DNA of 64,000 nt from Aradus depressus (GCA_963662175.1 OY759217.1:52800108-52864107), one strand, 5' to 3'; counted from the first letter of the stretch, positions 32,680-43,048 are shown. Notes: generated from the letters alone by a model not told the origin. Numbers and translations are program-made.

Positions 32680-33155
32680 ACAAACAGAAATCCCTAAAAA
32701 AATAGTACGAATTAAGATCAAACGGTTATTCATGTTGATAGTATTTTCTCTAAGTGGTTACACAGGACCTTGATAGCTAATTCCTTTCAAATCAGAATAT
32801 AGGTGTGCATTGGTCTGGTTTACCGATGGGTGCATTACCTCCTTGTTGACCACACCTCTTTGCCACCCACCTTGCTGATACCAACACTGCACCGTACTGC
32901 ACTTGCTGCACTATGCACTTAGCCTCCTCCTATCTGGTATGAGATATGTTGCGTGGTTCCCTGTTAGTGCCATCAATGGACTTGGCTTGTACTTAATGTT
33001 ATCAGCGAGGGATCCTTAGCCACTACCATTCTCTTCTGTATTCTACGTGTCTCTTTACTTCTCCAGCAGTATGATGAAGTTATGTATCGGTCAGTAATTA
33101 GTTTTCCCCAGAATTTCGTGTTTTCTGCCCCCCCTCATTCGAATAATGAAAAAAA
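32680..33155. other. Unassigned stretch
   Basis: Includes a GC-balanced part (32820-32960; CACTGCACCGTACTGCACTTG) with no ORF, and a B start remnant at about 33060-33145. Confidence 0.35.
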
Positions 33156-33159
33156 TGTA

Positions 33160-33490
33160 ATGTTGGTTGTTTCCGGCATTTCTTCGAGAGTTGTCTTCTT
33201 TTTTTTTTATTATTTATTTTTTTTTTTTTATTTTTTTTTTTTGGACAATATTTCGTGTTTATATATACACTTACACGTCCCTTCTTCTGGTCACTATGAA
33301 CGTATATGTTATGTCGTTATCGATGTGAACATATATGTTATGTAGTTATCGATATGAACATATCGTTCATAGTGACCAGAAGAAGGGACGTGTAAGAGTC
33401 CCGAAATATTGTCAAAAAAAAAAAAAAAATAAAAAAAAATAAGAAGACACCTCTGGAAGAAATGCCAGAAACAACCAACAGTGGAAAATC
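33160..33490. mobile_element. Inverted-repeat element with T/A-run arms
   Basis: The left arm (about 33160-33305) and right arm (about 33360-33490) are inverted copies: GGTTGTTTCCGGCATTTCTTC, GACAATATTTCG, and ACACGTCCCTTCTTCTGGTC with CACTATGAACG. The centre has two ATATGTTATGT.GTTATCGAT units (33306-33352). The outer phrase GAAGAAATGCC.GAAACAACC resembles the end signature of the other inverted elements here. Confidence 0.75.
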
Positions 33491-33712
33491 CCAGAGAAGT
33501 TTAAGGACACAAAAAAAATGTACGTTAGACATACGCTTATGTTAAATGTATGTTGGAACTAATTTCTGGAATTCCTTAGGGGTAGTTTTTTTATAGCATA
33601 CTAAATAAAAAAAAAATCATTAGTGCAGTTTTTCGAGTTCTCTTTATGTCATATTGATTTTTTTCTTAAAATGTTTGAAATATTGATTACGTCATTATGA
33701 GGCTGAGGGTAG

Positions 33713-33826
33713 GTCCTGTCTCACACCGTGTTTCCTGTTCGGCAGACATGAACCGCCAGAGTGTGCGGCCTCCGACGTGGTTCTGACCCTCGGTCACGTC
33801 ATCGAAGAGTGCCGACCGGTCTTATA
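33713..33826 (+). pseudogene. LINE reverse transcriptase C-terminal fragment
   Basis: One frame reads SCLTPCFLFGRHEPPECAAS then DVVLTLGHVIEECRPVL and a stop. It matches the LT.G.L..G...P.C..C....T..HIL..C zinc-knuckle-like end of ORF2 in Jockey/R1/CR1-type LINEs. The second cysteine is replaced by serine. The upstream polymerase domain is absent. Confidence 0.7.
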
Positions 33827-33859
33827 GCGATCTCATGGAACAGTACAAGATTCTAAGGA

Positions 33860-34120
33860 ATTGGTTTGAAGCTTGTATATTGTATTGGTGCGATGATGAT
33901 GTTTGTGAGTCTCTGTATGTACGTGTGTGTGTATTTGCGTGAACTTCATCATCTTGGAATGAAGAAGTCACAAGTGCTAACTTAGATCTAATTAGATTTG
34001 GCCAAAATCGGTCGAAAATTGAGACCACTTTACTTCGGGGCCTAATTAAAAATATTTTCAGATAAAAGGCAGATTCTATATAAAATACTATATTTCCAGG
34101 TTTCCCGTTTCGCGAGATAT
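33860..34120 (+). repeat. Repeat C, copy 2
   Basis: GAAGTCACAAGTGCTAACTT, TTGGCCAAAATCGGTCGAAA, one monomer TTACTTCGGGGCCTAATTA and TATTTTCAGATAAAAGG. It carries the single ancestral-type unit of the array at 24812-25680. A 3'-truncated SINE-A abuts its right end. Confidence 0.75.
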
Positions 34121-34385
34121 ACTCTGCTGTGGGAGTCCTAAATTTTGCCTACCCTAAATTTTTATTCACCTAGGGCAGGGGTCTTTAACGAGTACCTGAC
34201 ATCGTACAGCCTCGGGACCATCGCTTAACATCCCTTCCGAAGGACGGCGTGCTTAAGTTTATTTTACCTCCCAGATAAAATTTTTACCTCCCAGATAAAA
34301 TAAACTAAGGGCTTCGGTCGGGTTTCGAACCCACGCTCTTGAGCTCAGAAGACAAGCACGCATACCACTAAGCTACCGGCGCCCT
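34121..34385 (-). mobile_element. SINE-A lacking its 3' part
   Basis: Runs from the middle stem (TTGCCTACCCTAAATTTTTA) to a complete tRNA-like head at 34385. About 90 tail-side bases are missing. TTTTACCTCCCAGATAAAA is tandemly duplicated at about 34262-34300. Confidence 0.9.
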
Positions 34386-34389
34386 CTAA

Positions 34390-35170
34390 ATGCTCTCTCT
34401 AAATTTACGTTGGAAATATTTCAAAGTAATCCTTTAAATTGTATCCCATAGCAACGAATTATAAAATATTTTTTTATTATTGGTATGAAGGTGCCGGTAG
34501 CTCAGTGGTACGCGTGCTTGCCTTCTGAGCTCAAGATCGTAGGTTAGAAACCCGACCGCGGCCATTAGTTTATTTTATATGAGAGCTAAAATAAACTTAA
34601 GCATGCTGTCGGACGTTAAGCGATGTTCCCGAGCCTGTACGATGTCAGGTACTCGTTAAAGACCCCTCTATCCTAGGTGAATAAAAATTTAGGGTAGGCA
34701 AAATTTAGGACTCCCACAGTAGAGTCGGGCTCATGTCCACCAGAGTGACGAAAGAGCGCTCTGGTAGTAGGGGATATGACCTCGTAGTTAAAGCCCGGGC
34801 ATGAGTCATAAAACCTAACCTATTATTGGTATACTTTATTTCCTTTTTATTAATGGTACTTTTATTGTTTATTTTGTTATGTGTTTGTTTATTTTCTGTG
34901 TAGGTATATATTTATTATATAATATTCCCACTTTGTAATTGAATTGATGTTCACCAACTTGTGCGTTCGGGCGTTGATAACCAGTGTAGTTTTTCGCCCT
35001 AAAAACATAGTTTCTCTCTTTATTATTTTTTAAATTAAAATTATTAAAAAAAGGAAAAAGTATATACATGATGTGGCCATTAAAATACTTTCTTGTACCA
35101 ACCAAGTTTTTACAGATAACACACTCTCCCCCTTCCAATTGACATTACTGAGTACAAGAAAGTCAGACTC
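34390..35170 (+). repeat. Repeat E, copy 1, interrupted by SINE-A
   Basis: AAATATTTCAAAGTAA, TTGTATCCCATAGCAAC, then after the SINE TTGTACCAACCAAG and TTTTTACAGATAACAC. Pairs with 36400-36660 and partly with 42095-42181. Confidence 0.65.
34487..34820 (+). mobile_element. SINE-A, full length with 12-bp target duplication
   Basis: TATTATTGGTAT flanks it at 34475-34486 and 34821-34832. The A box is intact (TAGCTCAGTGG) but the B box is mutated (GGTTAGAAACCC). A short deletion removes part of the CCTTCGGATGG phrase. Repeat E at about 36497-36512 shows the uninterrupted target. Confidence 0.95.
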
Positions 35171-35405
35171 AGAAGTACCCTGTACACAATTAATTTCATA
35201 CACAAAGTAATGTCAGTATAAAATGAATTAGAGAGGGGGGGGGGGGGGGGGAGAGAGGTGGTCGGTATAAGAAAGTCCTCTAATGACCACTTGAAATATT
35301 TCTTTAGAGTATTATTATTTTCTTTACACTTAATAATTAAAGACATGAAAGAGAGAAAGGAAAAGAAAAATGAGAAGTTAATATCCGGTTGTGCAGTCGC
35401 CAGGA
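35171..35405. other. Unassigned stretch with poly-G run
   Basis: Includes a G run at about 35235-35250 and purine-rich AGAGAGAAAGGAAAAGAAAA near 35350. No gene recognised. Confidence 0.35.
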
Positions 35406-35409
35406 ACCG

Positions 35410-36290
35410 GTCTCGGTACACCCGGAACAGTCTACCAGCTCTGCTAATGGACTACCATCGCAGCAGGTTGATGCCTATTTACCACCATTGTTATATTAAT
35501 GTTTTTTTCAGAAATATAAAGAATCGGAGCCATAAGGACCATCTATCATATATATAAAGCTGAAAATGTCTGTGCGTTGTACCGCTATAACTCACGAACG
35601 GCTTGATGGATTTGATTAATTTTTTTTTTAATTTGTTCGTCATCGTCTGTGGAATGTTATAGGCGTATTAGTACCTCAATATCTGGTCCATCCCAGCATC
35701 CACCCACGCAATCTTTGTAACTCAAAAACCACTGCAATGATTAATGAGGAATCTTTTTGAATAGATAAGTTTTATCTACCGGAAGGTTAAGGTCTATTTT
35801 TTAATCAACCCCTGGTACATCCCAGCATCCACTCACGCAATCTTTGTAACTCGAAAACCATTGCAACGATTAATGAGAAATCTTTTTGAATAAATTAGTT
35901 TTAGCTCCAAAGCTAGCGTTACTACAGTTGAAGGACTATAAGCCTTATTCCGTATGAATAATTGAAAATTATAGCATCATGAATGTACTGTCGAGGAACT
36001 GAATAGCCTTATAGGAGATATTGGGAGAAAAGTCAAAGTTCCCCGGGCAACGCCGGGTATTACTGTTAGTATTCTATATTTCTTCTCCGGCTATTCCTAT
36101 TATTCTTAGAACCAGAACAAACTTTCATCTTGACTTATGGTAGCCCATTATCTCACCTGGTTGAAGCTTCTCTACCTACATTGCTGTATTAATGTATGTT
36201 TCTAGGCTTCCGAGGCTACACCCAAACTTAAACTAAGTTTCTGCTCTCCCTCTAAACCTTCAGACTCTCTATAGGATCACTTCCTTGATT
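35410..36290 (+). repeat. Repeat D, copy 2, interrupted by Helitron
   Basis: ACTACCATCGCAGCAGG, TTACCACCATTGTTATATTA and GAATCGGAGCCATAAGGACC occur before the insertion. TATTCTATATTTCTTCTCC and CTACCTACATTGCTGTATTA occur after it. Confidence 0.75.
35546..36069 (+). mobile_element. Non-autonomous Helitron, 524 bp
   Basis: Begins TCATATATATAAAGCTGAAA and ends with the 3' hairpin CCCGGGCAACGCCGGG (36042-36057), then TATTACTGTTAG, close to the usual CTRR end (here TTAG). It lies between A (35545) and T (36070), the Helitron target, without target duplication. The paralogous repeat D at 21433-21480 runs through the same point uninterrupted, so both ends are fixed. Inside, a block of about 130 bases (CATCCCAGCATCCAC, ACGCAATCTTTGTAACTC) is tandemly duplicated (35682 and 35812). 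No Rep/helicase gene. Confidence 0.9.
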
Positions 36291-36399
36291 TACACGAGAA
36301 CGGTTAGTCCTATCGAAAAATTGTTACTTATCAAAAATGTTTCATATAACTTTTTCGTCTATGTCCTCAGATTTGAGATAGGAGCAGTACGACTAATGT

Positions 36400-36660
36400 T
36401 ACAGCGCTTCGAAAAATGGAAAATTTTATATACGAAATATTTCAAAGTACCTAATATTTAAATTGTATCACATAGAAACTAATTATAATTTTTTTTTTTT
36501 ATTATTGGTAGTTTTTTTCATAGAAAATGATAAAAATAAAGAAACAAATTAAATATATGTGGGCATTACAAGACTGTTTGTACCAACCACGTTTTTACAG
36601 ATTACTTTTTTTCCTCCTCTCTCCTCTTAAATTCATTTCATACTGGCATTACTGAGTTCT
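36400..36660 (+). repeat. Repeat E, copy 2
   Basis: GAAATATTTCAAAGTACC, TTGTATCACATAGAAAC, TTATTATTGGTAG and TACCAACCACGTTTTTACAG. It shows the pre-insertion site of the SINE-A at 34487. Confidence 0.7.
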
Positions 36661-36664
36661 TGAC

Positions 36665-37365
36665 GTTTCATTCGAGTATGGGGATTCCATGTTGTCCAGG
36701 TAGAACCCAACATTATGAATAAATACCTTCCCATAAAAAAATCATTTCTGGGCTAGAAAGGGGATGGACCTTTAGAATGCTTAGTTAATGAATTCAGGGT
36801 GTGGGGAAGTACATCGCTGGTGATTTTTTCCTCTTGATGTAGCCCTATGTTTTCCCTCCCTGTAGATGTTAGATCCGCCAACTGTTGCCAGATATCGCTG
36901 CCAACCCTCACCTCACCCCCTCCACTCCTATCTCCCGTTTTTTTTTTTTTTTTTTTTTTTTTTTTCACTTCCCCTCACAATGAACCCCCCCTCGACACTT
37001 CTCAGACTGAATCAGCCAACACCTAGGGTCAGATAAAAACACTGCCAATAAAGAGGAGGGGAAAAAATCCCCCTGTTTGGCTAGCGTACGTCATACAGCA
37101 ACACCCCTCCACTTAAACGGTTTTAAATAAAGAGAGAAATTTGCAAGCCATGTATATAAAGGCTGTTCATATTAATGTTACTAACGCCACGGGGGGGGGG
37201 GGGGGGGGGGGGGATGTTGCGTAACGCAATATATTGTACTTTGTCACAGACTTCCAACTTCTGACTGTCTACTTGCGACTTAATAAATAATATTATATAT
37301 TTATTAATTACAGTTCTATAATTCTCCCATTTATTTTTTTGTTTTTATGACCTAGTTATAGTAAA
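36665..37365. other. Unassigned stretch with long T and G runs
   Basis: A T run of about 27 (36939-36965) and a G run of about 22 (37192-37213). GGGGAAGTACATCGCTGGTG near 36801 is a B end. No gene recognised. Confidence 0.4.
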
Positions 37366-37369
37366 TTGA

Positions 37370-37474
37370 TTATTATGATCCATGCCCGGGCTTTAACTAC
37401 AAAGTCATATCGCCTACTACCCGAGAGCTCTTTCGTCGCTCTAGTTGACATGAGCCCTACTCTAGGCGTGCTCA
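37370..37474 (-). mobile_element. SINE-A 3' fragment
   Basis: Tail-side ATGCCCGGGCTTTAACTAC and CTCTTTCGTCGCTC; ends near ACTCTAGGCGTGCTC. Confidence 0.8.
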
Positions 37475-37645
37475 CGTTACTAGCAGTTACAGATGTTTCG
37501 GGAAGAGCTCCCCATCAGTATCTATATTTACTTGCTGTTCTTTCAGTTTCTCTTTCATATTAATCAAATTCTTCTTTTTGCAGAACTTATATTTATTGAG
37601 TCGACTTTTGTGTTAAAACTTCAACTTGAATTACGAGTTTCAACC
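37475..37645. other. Unassigned stretch
   Basis: No gene or repeat recognised. Confidence 0.3.
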
Positions 37646-37649
37646 CAGA

Positions 37650-38085
37650 GGTACGAAGTAATGGGTTATGTAAATGGTCAGAAATTCACAGGAACGGTTT
37701 CTCACCCCTGATTTCAAGAATGAAAGGAAATTTTCTTGGCCGTCTTTGTGTTTATGAATACGATAATTGTGAAGCCTATCTAGTATCGTCACGAAATTGT
37801 CTTTAGTGGTTCAAAGTCCCAAGAAGGACAACTGTCGATATTCAATGAAATGGGCCGAAGGAAAGGGAGGGGAGGGGAGGGGGGGGAAGGCTAAATTGAA
37901 AAAATATTGACGTAATGAATGTATAGATTATCATGTATCGGAGTCAGTAGTATCAGTATTGAGAAGTGCCTGAGTAAGACACGTAAAGAGTATTGATTTT
38001 CAACCAAAACGGTAAATTGGTTTGAGGGAGAGAGTGAGAACTTATGATTAAATCGTGCTGGGGATGTACCTTGCCAGTGATTTCT
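37650..38085 (+). mobile_element. Element B, near full copy
   Basis: GTACGAAGTAATGGGTTATG, ACGATAATTGTGAAGCC (module 1), GACGTAATGAATGTATAG (module 2) and GGGGATGTACCTTGCCAGTG. The spacer is a G/A-rich run (37861-37890). Confidence 0.7.
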
Positions 38086-38089
38086 TCAA

Positions 38090-38570
38090 TGGGAGCTCAG
38101 GAATGAGCAGTAGTATGAAATGGGCTATTCTAGCGCCAAAGCTCGGATTAGTTCTAGCATGGTCCGACAGAGGTGACTATGTCCTCTCTCTATGTCTAAG
38201 GTGACCTTTCTCTACAGACTGGAGATACTTTACAGTGAACATACGACCTGCTCTCTATCTCCCATGTATACAATACATCTAACAGATACATGACACTGTT
38301 TTCATTGCCATTCCACTGATAAATTGTATATAGTCATGGGCGTAGAGGGAGGGGGAGGGGGGGGGGGGGGGAGGGGGAGCAAAAGAACAAATTGTATTTA
38401 AAATTTGCAAATAATTCCATAACGATTGGTTTTACCTCCCCCTGGAATACGTAGTTGTGTTAAAATATCGATGTTGAGTTTTGATCGGAATTTATCGTTT
38501 TCCGACTTCTTGAATCCAAAAATAAAATCAACTAAGTTTTCGCGAAAATAATATAACGAAAAACGTATAT
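38090..38570. other. Unassigned stretch with G-rich tract
   Basis: CATGGGCGTAGAGGGAGGGGG begins a G-rich tract (38336-38380) that looks like a DNA-transposon end. A B start fragment lies at about 38455-38525. Confidence 0.4.
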
Positions 38571-38574
38571 TTTT

Positions 38575-38768
38575 TTAAAATATTGCCTTTTTCACAAAAT
38601 ATATATTATATACTTTGGGTATTGCTACCATCTTCAGTCACGACTTAACAAGTACTGAGTATACTATTTACAATTAGTATTTGTTAAGTCGTGGCTGAAG
38701 ATGAAATAGACAATATTTTTAAAAGCATACGTTCTTCTTAGTTTTTTAATAAGTGTTTTACAAAGAGA
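38575..38768. mobile_element. Inverted-repeat element with Penelope-like signature
   Basis: ACCATCTTCAGTCACGACTT (about 38628) and AAGTCGTGGCTGAAGATG (about 38684) face each other around a short centre. Outer AAAATATTGCC and GACAATATTTTTAAAAGC also pair. Related to 12811-13285 and 49110-49240. Confidence 0.75.
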
Positions 38769-38769
38769 G

Positions 38770-39016
38770 GCCGCCGGTAGCTCATAAAAAAAAACATAAG
38801 CATGCCGTCCTTCGAATGGGACTTTAAGCGATGGCCCCGAGCCTGTACGATATCAGTCAGGTACTCGTTAAATGGGGTCTTACCCCTTCTTCACCTTAGA
38901 TGAATAAAAATTTAGAATAGGCAAAATTTAAGAAAGGATTTAGGAGTCAGAGTGATAAAAGAGCGCACTGGTAGTAGGCGATATGACCTTGTAGTTGAAG
39001 GCCATGAGTCATAATA
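38770..39016 (+). mobile_element. SINE-A with most of the head deleted
   Basis: GCCGCCGGTAGCTCAT survives, then an A run joins to CATAAGCATGCCGTCC. The rest of the body is present but worn, ending GCCATGAGTCATAATAAC without a CCTAA tail. Confidence 0.85.
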
Positions 39017-39019
39017 ACT

Positions 39020-39290
39020 AATTAAGAGACTTTCTGAATCTTCATAAATAGGTACTATATTTCGTGTTGATACATTCGTTAAATCGATAGTTAGGCTCCC
39101 CACATCAAGCCCTCCCTCCCCCCTATCCACTCATCTGGTCCTCTTCTTCTTTCCCGATTTTGTTGAAAATAAATTGGTCCTTATATAATTTCATGTCACA
39201 CAGTTTTGTTTGACAGACTCACACCCACACAGACAGGATGGTTTTCCTTTTCTGATATGCGAGGGTCGAAAAACGAAGAATTTGTGACCG
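39020..39290 (-). mobile_element. Element B fragment
   Basis: TTTCGTGTTGATACATTCGT, GATTTTGTTGAAAATAAATT, CACACCCACACAGACAGGAT and ATTTGTGACCGATTGC. Confidence 0.7.
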
Positions 39291-39299
39291 ATTGCAAAA

Positions 39300-39640
39300 G
39301 AGGACAACCAACTTTTGAAATGACAAAGAGTTGCCTTATATAATGATTGTAAGAAGGACAGCTGAGCCAGCAGCCACAGTCAACCTGACATTGACCTCAG
39401 GGCTCACAGTTCCATAATTACCTGTATAATTAGATATTACTTGCAGGTTGACCGGCGTTGTCCGGTTAGTAACGTTATCTGTCCGGTCAGATGATGAACT
39501 AAGTTAGATTTTAGAAATGTTGTTTCAAGAACTGTTGAAGTTGTGTGTTCGATACCCGCCCTCTTTGGCATAAACAACAATTTCTGGTGCACATGACGTA
39601 GTTAGAACATTTTTTAATTCTAGAATACTGCATTGAGAAA
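39300..39640. other. Unassigned stretch
   Basis: No ORF or repeat recognised. GACCGGCGTTGTCCGGTTAG and TCTGTCCGGTCAGATG near 39450-39492 are related short phrases. Confidence 0.3.
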
Positions 39641-39644
39641 AAAA

Positions 39645-39970
39645 ATTGAGCCGGTGAATGAATCATTCCCCAGAAGGAGTTAATCAATTAAGTGTTTGCT
39701 CTCCCTCCAAAATCAATCGATCGTTTGGGCTACAAATCAGTAGTTGACTTCTACATCCTCATACTAAATTAGGTGTCGATAGATTCATTATATCGGCAGT
39801 TGTTGAGGTTTTTTGAGTTGAATGCTCTCTGAGTGAACACCCTTTTCCCTTTGGTCGATTTGGCTGATCACAGACACACACACACACACACACACACACA
39901 TAAACAGACAGAAACGTCGGTGAAAACAACCGAATTTCAGACCGACTACATAACTTCCTCTATATTTTGA
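39645..39970 (-). mobile_element. Element B copy
   Basis: GAGCCGGTGAATGAATC, TTTGCTCTCCCTCCAAAATC, ATTATATCGGCAGTTGTTG, a (CA)n run at about 39873-39900 and GACCGACTACATAACTTCC. The first core module is lost. Confidence 0.75.
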
Positions 39971-40099
39971 AAGTTTGTAAAAATAATAAAATGCTGGATA
40001 AGGATGCGTGTGAAAATGTTGTTCAAATTGTAATTTTTTGTCAGGATAGATGTACACCCAGGGACCTAAGCATTCAATGCTTTTAAAATGCTCAACTAT

Positions 40100-40244
40100 C
40101 CCTAGACTGTGGGTATCTTAAATGTTGCCTACTCAGATTTAATTAGGATATGGGGTCTTTAACGAGTACCAGACATCGCACAGATTCGGGACAGCCATTA
40201 AAGATCCCCTCCGAAGGACGGTGTCCTCAATGTTTTATTGCCCG
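40100..40244 (-). mobile_element. SINE-A middle fragment
   Basis: CTGTGGGTATCTTAAATG, TCTTTAACGAGTACCAGACA and CTCCGAAGGACGGTGTCC. Head and tail are lost. Confidence 0.75.
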
Positions 40245-40249
40245 CTATT

Positions 40250-40595
40250 CAATTAATTAAATTACAACTCTCATTTGAAGTGAGGTGCTGTCTGCCAGCG
40301 GATCATGCTATGTAGAGATTGTATCGTCGAGTCTCCCCCTCGTCGCTTCCTCCGCTCCGACTGACGCGAGGAGGCTTTGATTCAGCCGGGATCCTACAGA
40401 ATGAGACACCTGTCGCTCCCTGCTCCCTGCTCCCTGCTAGGAGGATGTCTACCTGTTGCCTCGGCTTCCTTTATTAATTCTTCACTCACTTTCTCACTCA
40501 ACTCTTTTTTTTTCCCCCTATTTTATCCCTTCAATTATTTTTTTTCTGTAAAAGACAAATAATGTCAGATGAGATTAGGAAATATTTATCTGAGA
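40250..40595. other. Unassigned stretch
   Basis: GC-balanced with TCGCTCCCTGCTCCCTGCTC (a 7-base CTCCCTG run, about 40419-40438). No gene recognised. Confidence 0.35.
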
Positions 40596-40599
40596 TGTG

Positions 40600-40806
40600 A
40601 ATAAACCTTGAGCGCGCCGTCCTTTGGATGAGACGTTAAGCGATGGTTCCGTGCCTGTGCGATGTCAGGTAGTCGAGTTAGAGACCCCTACCCAGGCGAT
40701 TTATATTTAGAACTCTCTGTAGACTCGGGCTCATGTCTTCCAGACTGACGAAAGAGCGCTCTGGTAGTAGGCGACATTAACTCGTAGTTAAAGCCCTGGC
40801 AACATA
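40600..40806 (+). mobile_element. SINE-A body and 3' fragment
   Basis: GAGCGCGCCGTCCTTTGG to GTAGTTAAAGCCCTGGC; the TAGGGTAGG stem is deleted and the head is missing. Confidence 0.85.
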
Positions 40807-40938
40807 CAAAATTAAACATCTGGTAAATTATGTTGATTGTCTTTTAGCTTTTAAGATAATTTATTTAACATTACATCATATATAAATAGGGCTAGTCAGC
40901 CGTTTTTGTTTTGTTGTGAAGTAAAATAAATCTACCTA

Positions 40939-40997
40939 ATGCCCGGGCTTTTAGCTACGAGGTCATATCGCCCTACTACTAGAGTGCTCTTTCGTAG
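40939..40997 (-). mobile_element. SINE-A 3' fragment
   Basis: ATGCCCGGGCTTTTAGCTAC to AGTGCTCTTTCG; cut off where the Gypsy remnant starts. Confidence 0.75.
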
Positions 40998-41510
40998 CAT
41001 GGTTCGGTGCCCCCCTGGTTCCCAGGCTACCCTGGTGTCGCTGCAGCCTGCAGGTTAAGAATCCTGTGCTCTGTGACCCACAGGAGCTTGTGGGCCCCGG
41101 TCTAGTGGCGATGTAGCTTGGCGCTTCTTCCCTGGTGTCCAGAGCCAAACTCCGAACGAGACTGCAGTAGTCCGTCCCACGTCCCAGTACGTATGGCAGT
41201 TTCTCATCCCGGTGTTATTGTCGTAGAATGCGATTGTCGTCCGACTGTGGATGATGCCGTCCTCGTCTTCTTATACAACAAGCTCCATGGGATCCTCCAT
41301 TGCGACAACTACTGTTCTACGAAGACTTGGGCAACCCTTTCTGCCTTCTTGTCGGTAAGGCCGCAGTCCACTTGGTAAAGTTCCTTTCATCCTGGTTGAG
41401 ACCTGGAGTCAGGCAGGGCTACTCTTCAGAGTGGATACTCCCTGGAACGGTATTCGGGAGTGCAGAGACCTTCTTGCTGCAGCATCTCGCAGTCTGTCGA
41501 GGCTACCCGA
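40998..41510 (-). pseudogene. Gypsy-type LTR retrotransposon integrase remnant
   Basis: On the minus strand, around 41351-41395, one frame reads NFTKWTAALP, the (F)(T/S)KW.EA..L phrase of Gypsy integrase cores. In a shifted frame DKKAERVAQVFVEQ (41311-41353) matches the following helix, and near 41085-41125 a KLHRHWTGPHKLL-like stretch matches the K L...W.GP phrase of the C-terminal domain. Several frameshifts and stops separate them, and the central catalytic region is badly decayed. This is an old, dead fragment. Confidence 0.6.
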
Positions 41511-41511
41511 C

Positions 41512-41730
41512 CGAAAGAAAAGGGGAGGGGACTCAACTCAAAAACCCCAATAACTGTCGGTGTAATAAATAATAAAAGTATCGACGCGACAATTTAGCAT
41601 GTGAATTCAAAAGTCCCTGAGTAAGATATCTGTAGTTTTTCAACCAAATCTGTGGAGAGTGCGAAAATTTAGTTGAATCAATGGTGCGGGGAAAGTACAT
41701 TGATGACGTACGCCTACTTGATTTGAGCTC
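41512..41730 (+). mobile_element. Element B 3' half
   Basis: GGGGACTCAACTCAAAAACC, ATAACTGTCGGTGTAATAAA, GTATCGACGCGACAATTTAG and GGGGAAAGTACATTGATGA. Confidence 0.75.
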
Positions 41731-41734
41731 TCAC

Positions 41735-42090
41735 TCCTAGCCAGGTGTCACTACATATTTAACACGGTGGATCTAGGTGTATATTTCCCTCGGGGTCCCA
41801 TATCCGTCCCATTTAAGCCCGGGGATGGGGTGCAGGTCAGGTAGCAGCCACGGGACACTGTAAGACGGCCATATAAGCCGGCTATCTCCGAGCTTTACGG
41901 CCGTATAACGGCTGGGTTATGGCTCGTAAAGAATGTTGTCCAGCCGAGCACCATTGCCCATGTCCCGCGCCCTCACCTCACCTCACCACTATCCTACCAT
42001 CTATCTCTCTCCTCTCTCCTGGGGGAAAAAAAAATGTATCCCTGGATTTTCATAATAATCTGCTCAATATTTTTACAGTGTTAGCAAAAC
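41735..42090. other. Unassigned stretch
   Basis: Relatively GC-rich (41770-41960) with GGCCATATAAGCCGGCTATC and ACGGCCGTATAACGGCTGGG, partly self-complementary. No gene recognised. Confidence 0.35.
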
Positions 42091-42094
42091 CTTG

Positions 42095-42181
42095 TTTGGA
42101 ATAAATAATATGGTGTATAAATAATATACTACAAATCTACTCATATACCCACCACGTTTTTACCGATCACTACTGTGTTTT
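42095..42181 (+). repeat. Repeat E, copy 3, partial
   Basis: ACCCACCACGTTTTTACCGA and TACTGTGTTTTCATTTTAAG; it forms the left flank of the LINE insertion. Confidence 0.5.
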
Positions 42182-42196
42182 CATTTTAAGAAAGTT

Positions 42197-43013
42197 TTTT
42201 TATTTATTTATTTTTTATTTACATCTGTTTTTTATACATGAGGTAGTATATTACAGATGGAGGTTGGCATAACACACGGTGCTGGAAATTAGAAGAATAA
42301 AGAATAGTTTAAAAAAATACAGGAAGTAAATATAAACATGTGAAGAGATGAATAGATAAATAAATAAAAAGTTCTCTAATGTTGCTCAAGTAAGAATAGA
42401 GTACAGAGAAAAATATTGTTGTTAGAAAGAGAAAACTAAATAAATAGAAGAAAAACAAGAGAAAATAACCTAGTTGAGGGTGACAAAGATCCTGTTAGTA
42501 AATTGAACATTAGATTAAATGAAAATGGTTTGCTTAAAAACGGAAAGGAAAATTGGTAGAGTAAAAATATTTACAAAATGAGGAAATAAACAATAAGACT
42601 TATATAAAAACAACATATAAAGTAATAAAATAACAATAATTAATAATTGAAAAGTGCATTCTGGTGAAAAATTGAAAGAAAGCAAGTTTGACATGCTGGT
42701 GGAAATGAAGAGAGTATTACATTTTAAACTAAAAGTTGTCCACTGGCTGCAATGAAATAAAGAGAACAGAACTCAATAAAGTAACAAGGAACTAAAATCT
42801 GCATTTCAGACCTGCACACATTTTTTTTAGTTTTAAATATTTAATAGTAAATACATAAATACTATTGAGCTTTTGCAAATTATTAATGGTTAATAGGTCC
42901 TCCATTAGTGCTAAATCTGTCTTATTAGCATTGATATATTCACTCAAAACTTGTCGCCTGTATATAGTATCTAAGGAAGGACAGAACAGTAGAAAATGAG
43001 GTGAATCATCTTC
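42197..43013 (-). mobile_element. 5'-truncated LINE with 15-bp target duplication
   Basis: CATTTTAAGAAAGTT flanks the insert at 42182-42196 and 43014-43028. The left end is a T/ATTT-rich run, the A-rich tail of a minus-strand LINE. Coding from 43013 to 42792 reads DDSPHFLLFCPSLDTI.. and then about 50 more codons to a stop: the H....C part of the ORF2 C-terminal zinc knuckle (..HFL..CP). About 560 bases of 3' untranslated region follow. Only the last tenth of ORF2 is present. Confidence 0.85.
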
Positions 43014-43048
43014 CATTTTAAGAAAGTTGTCTTTGTGAGAAAGTCCTA

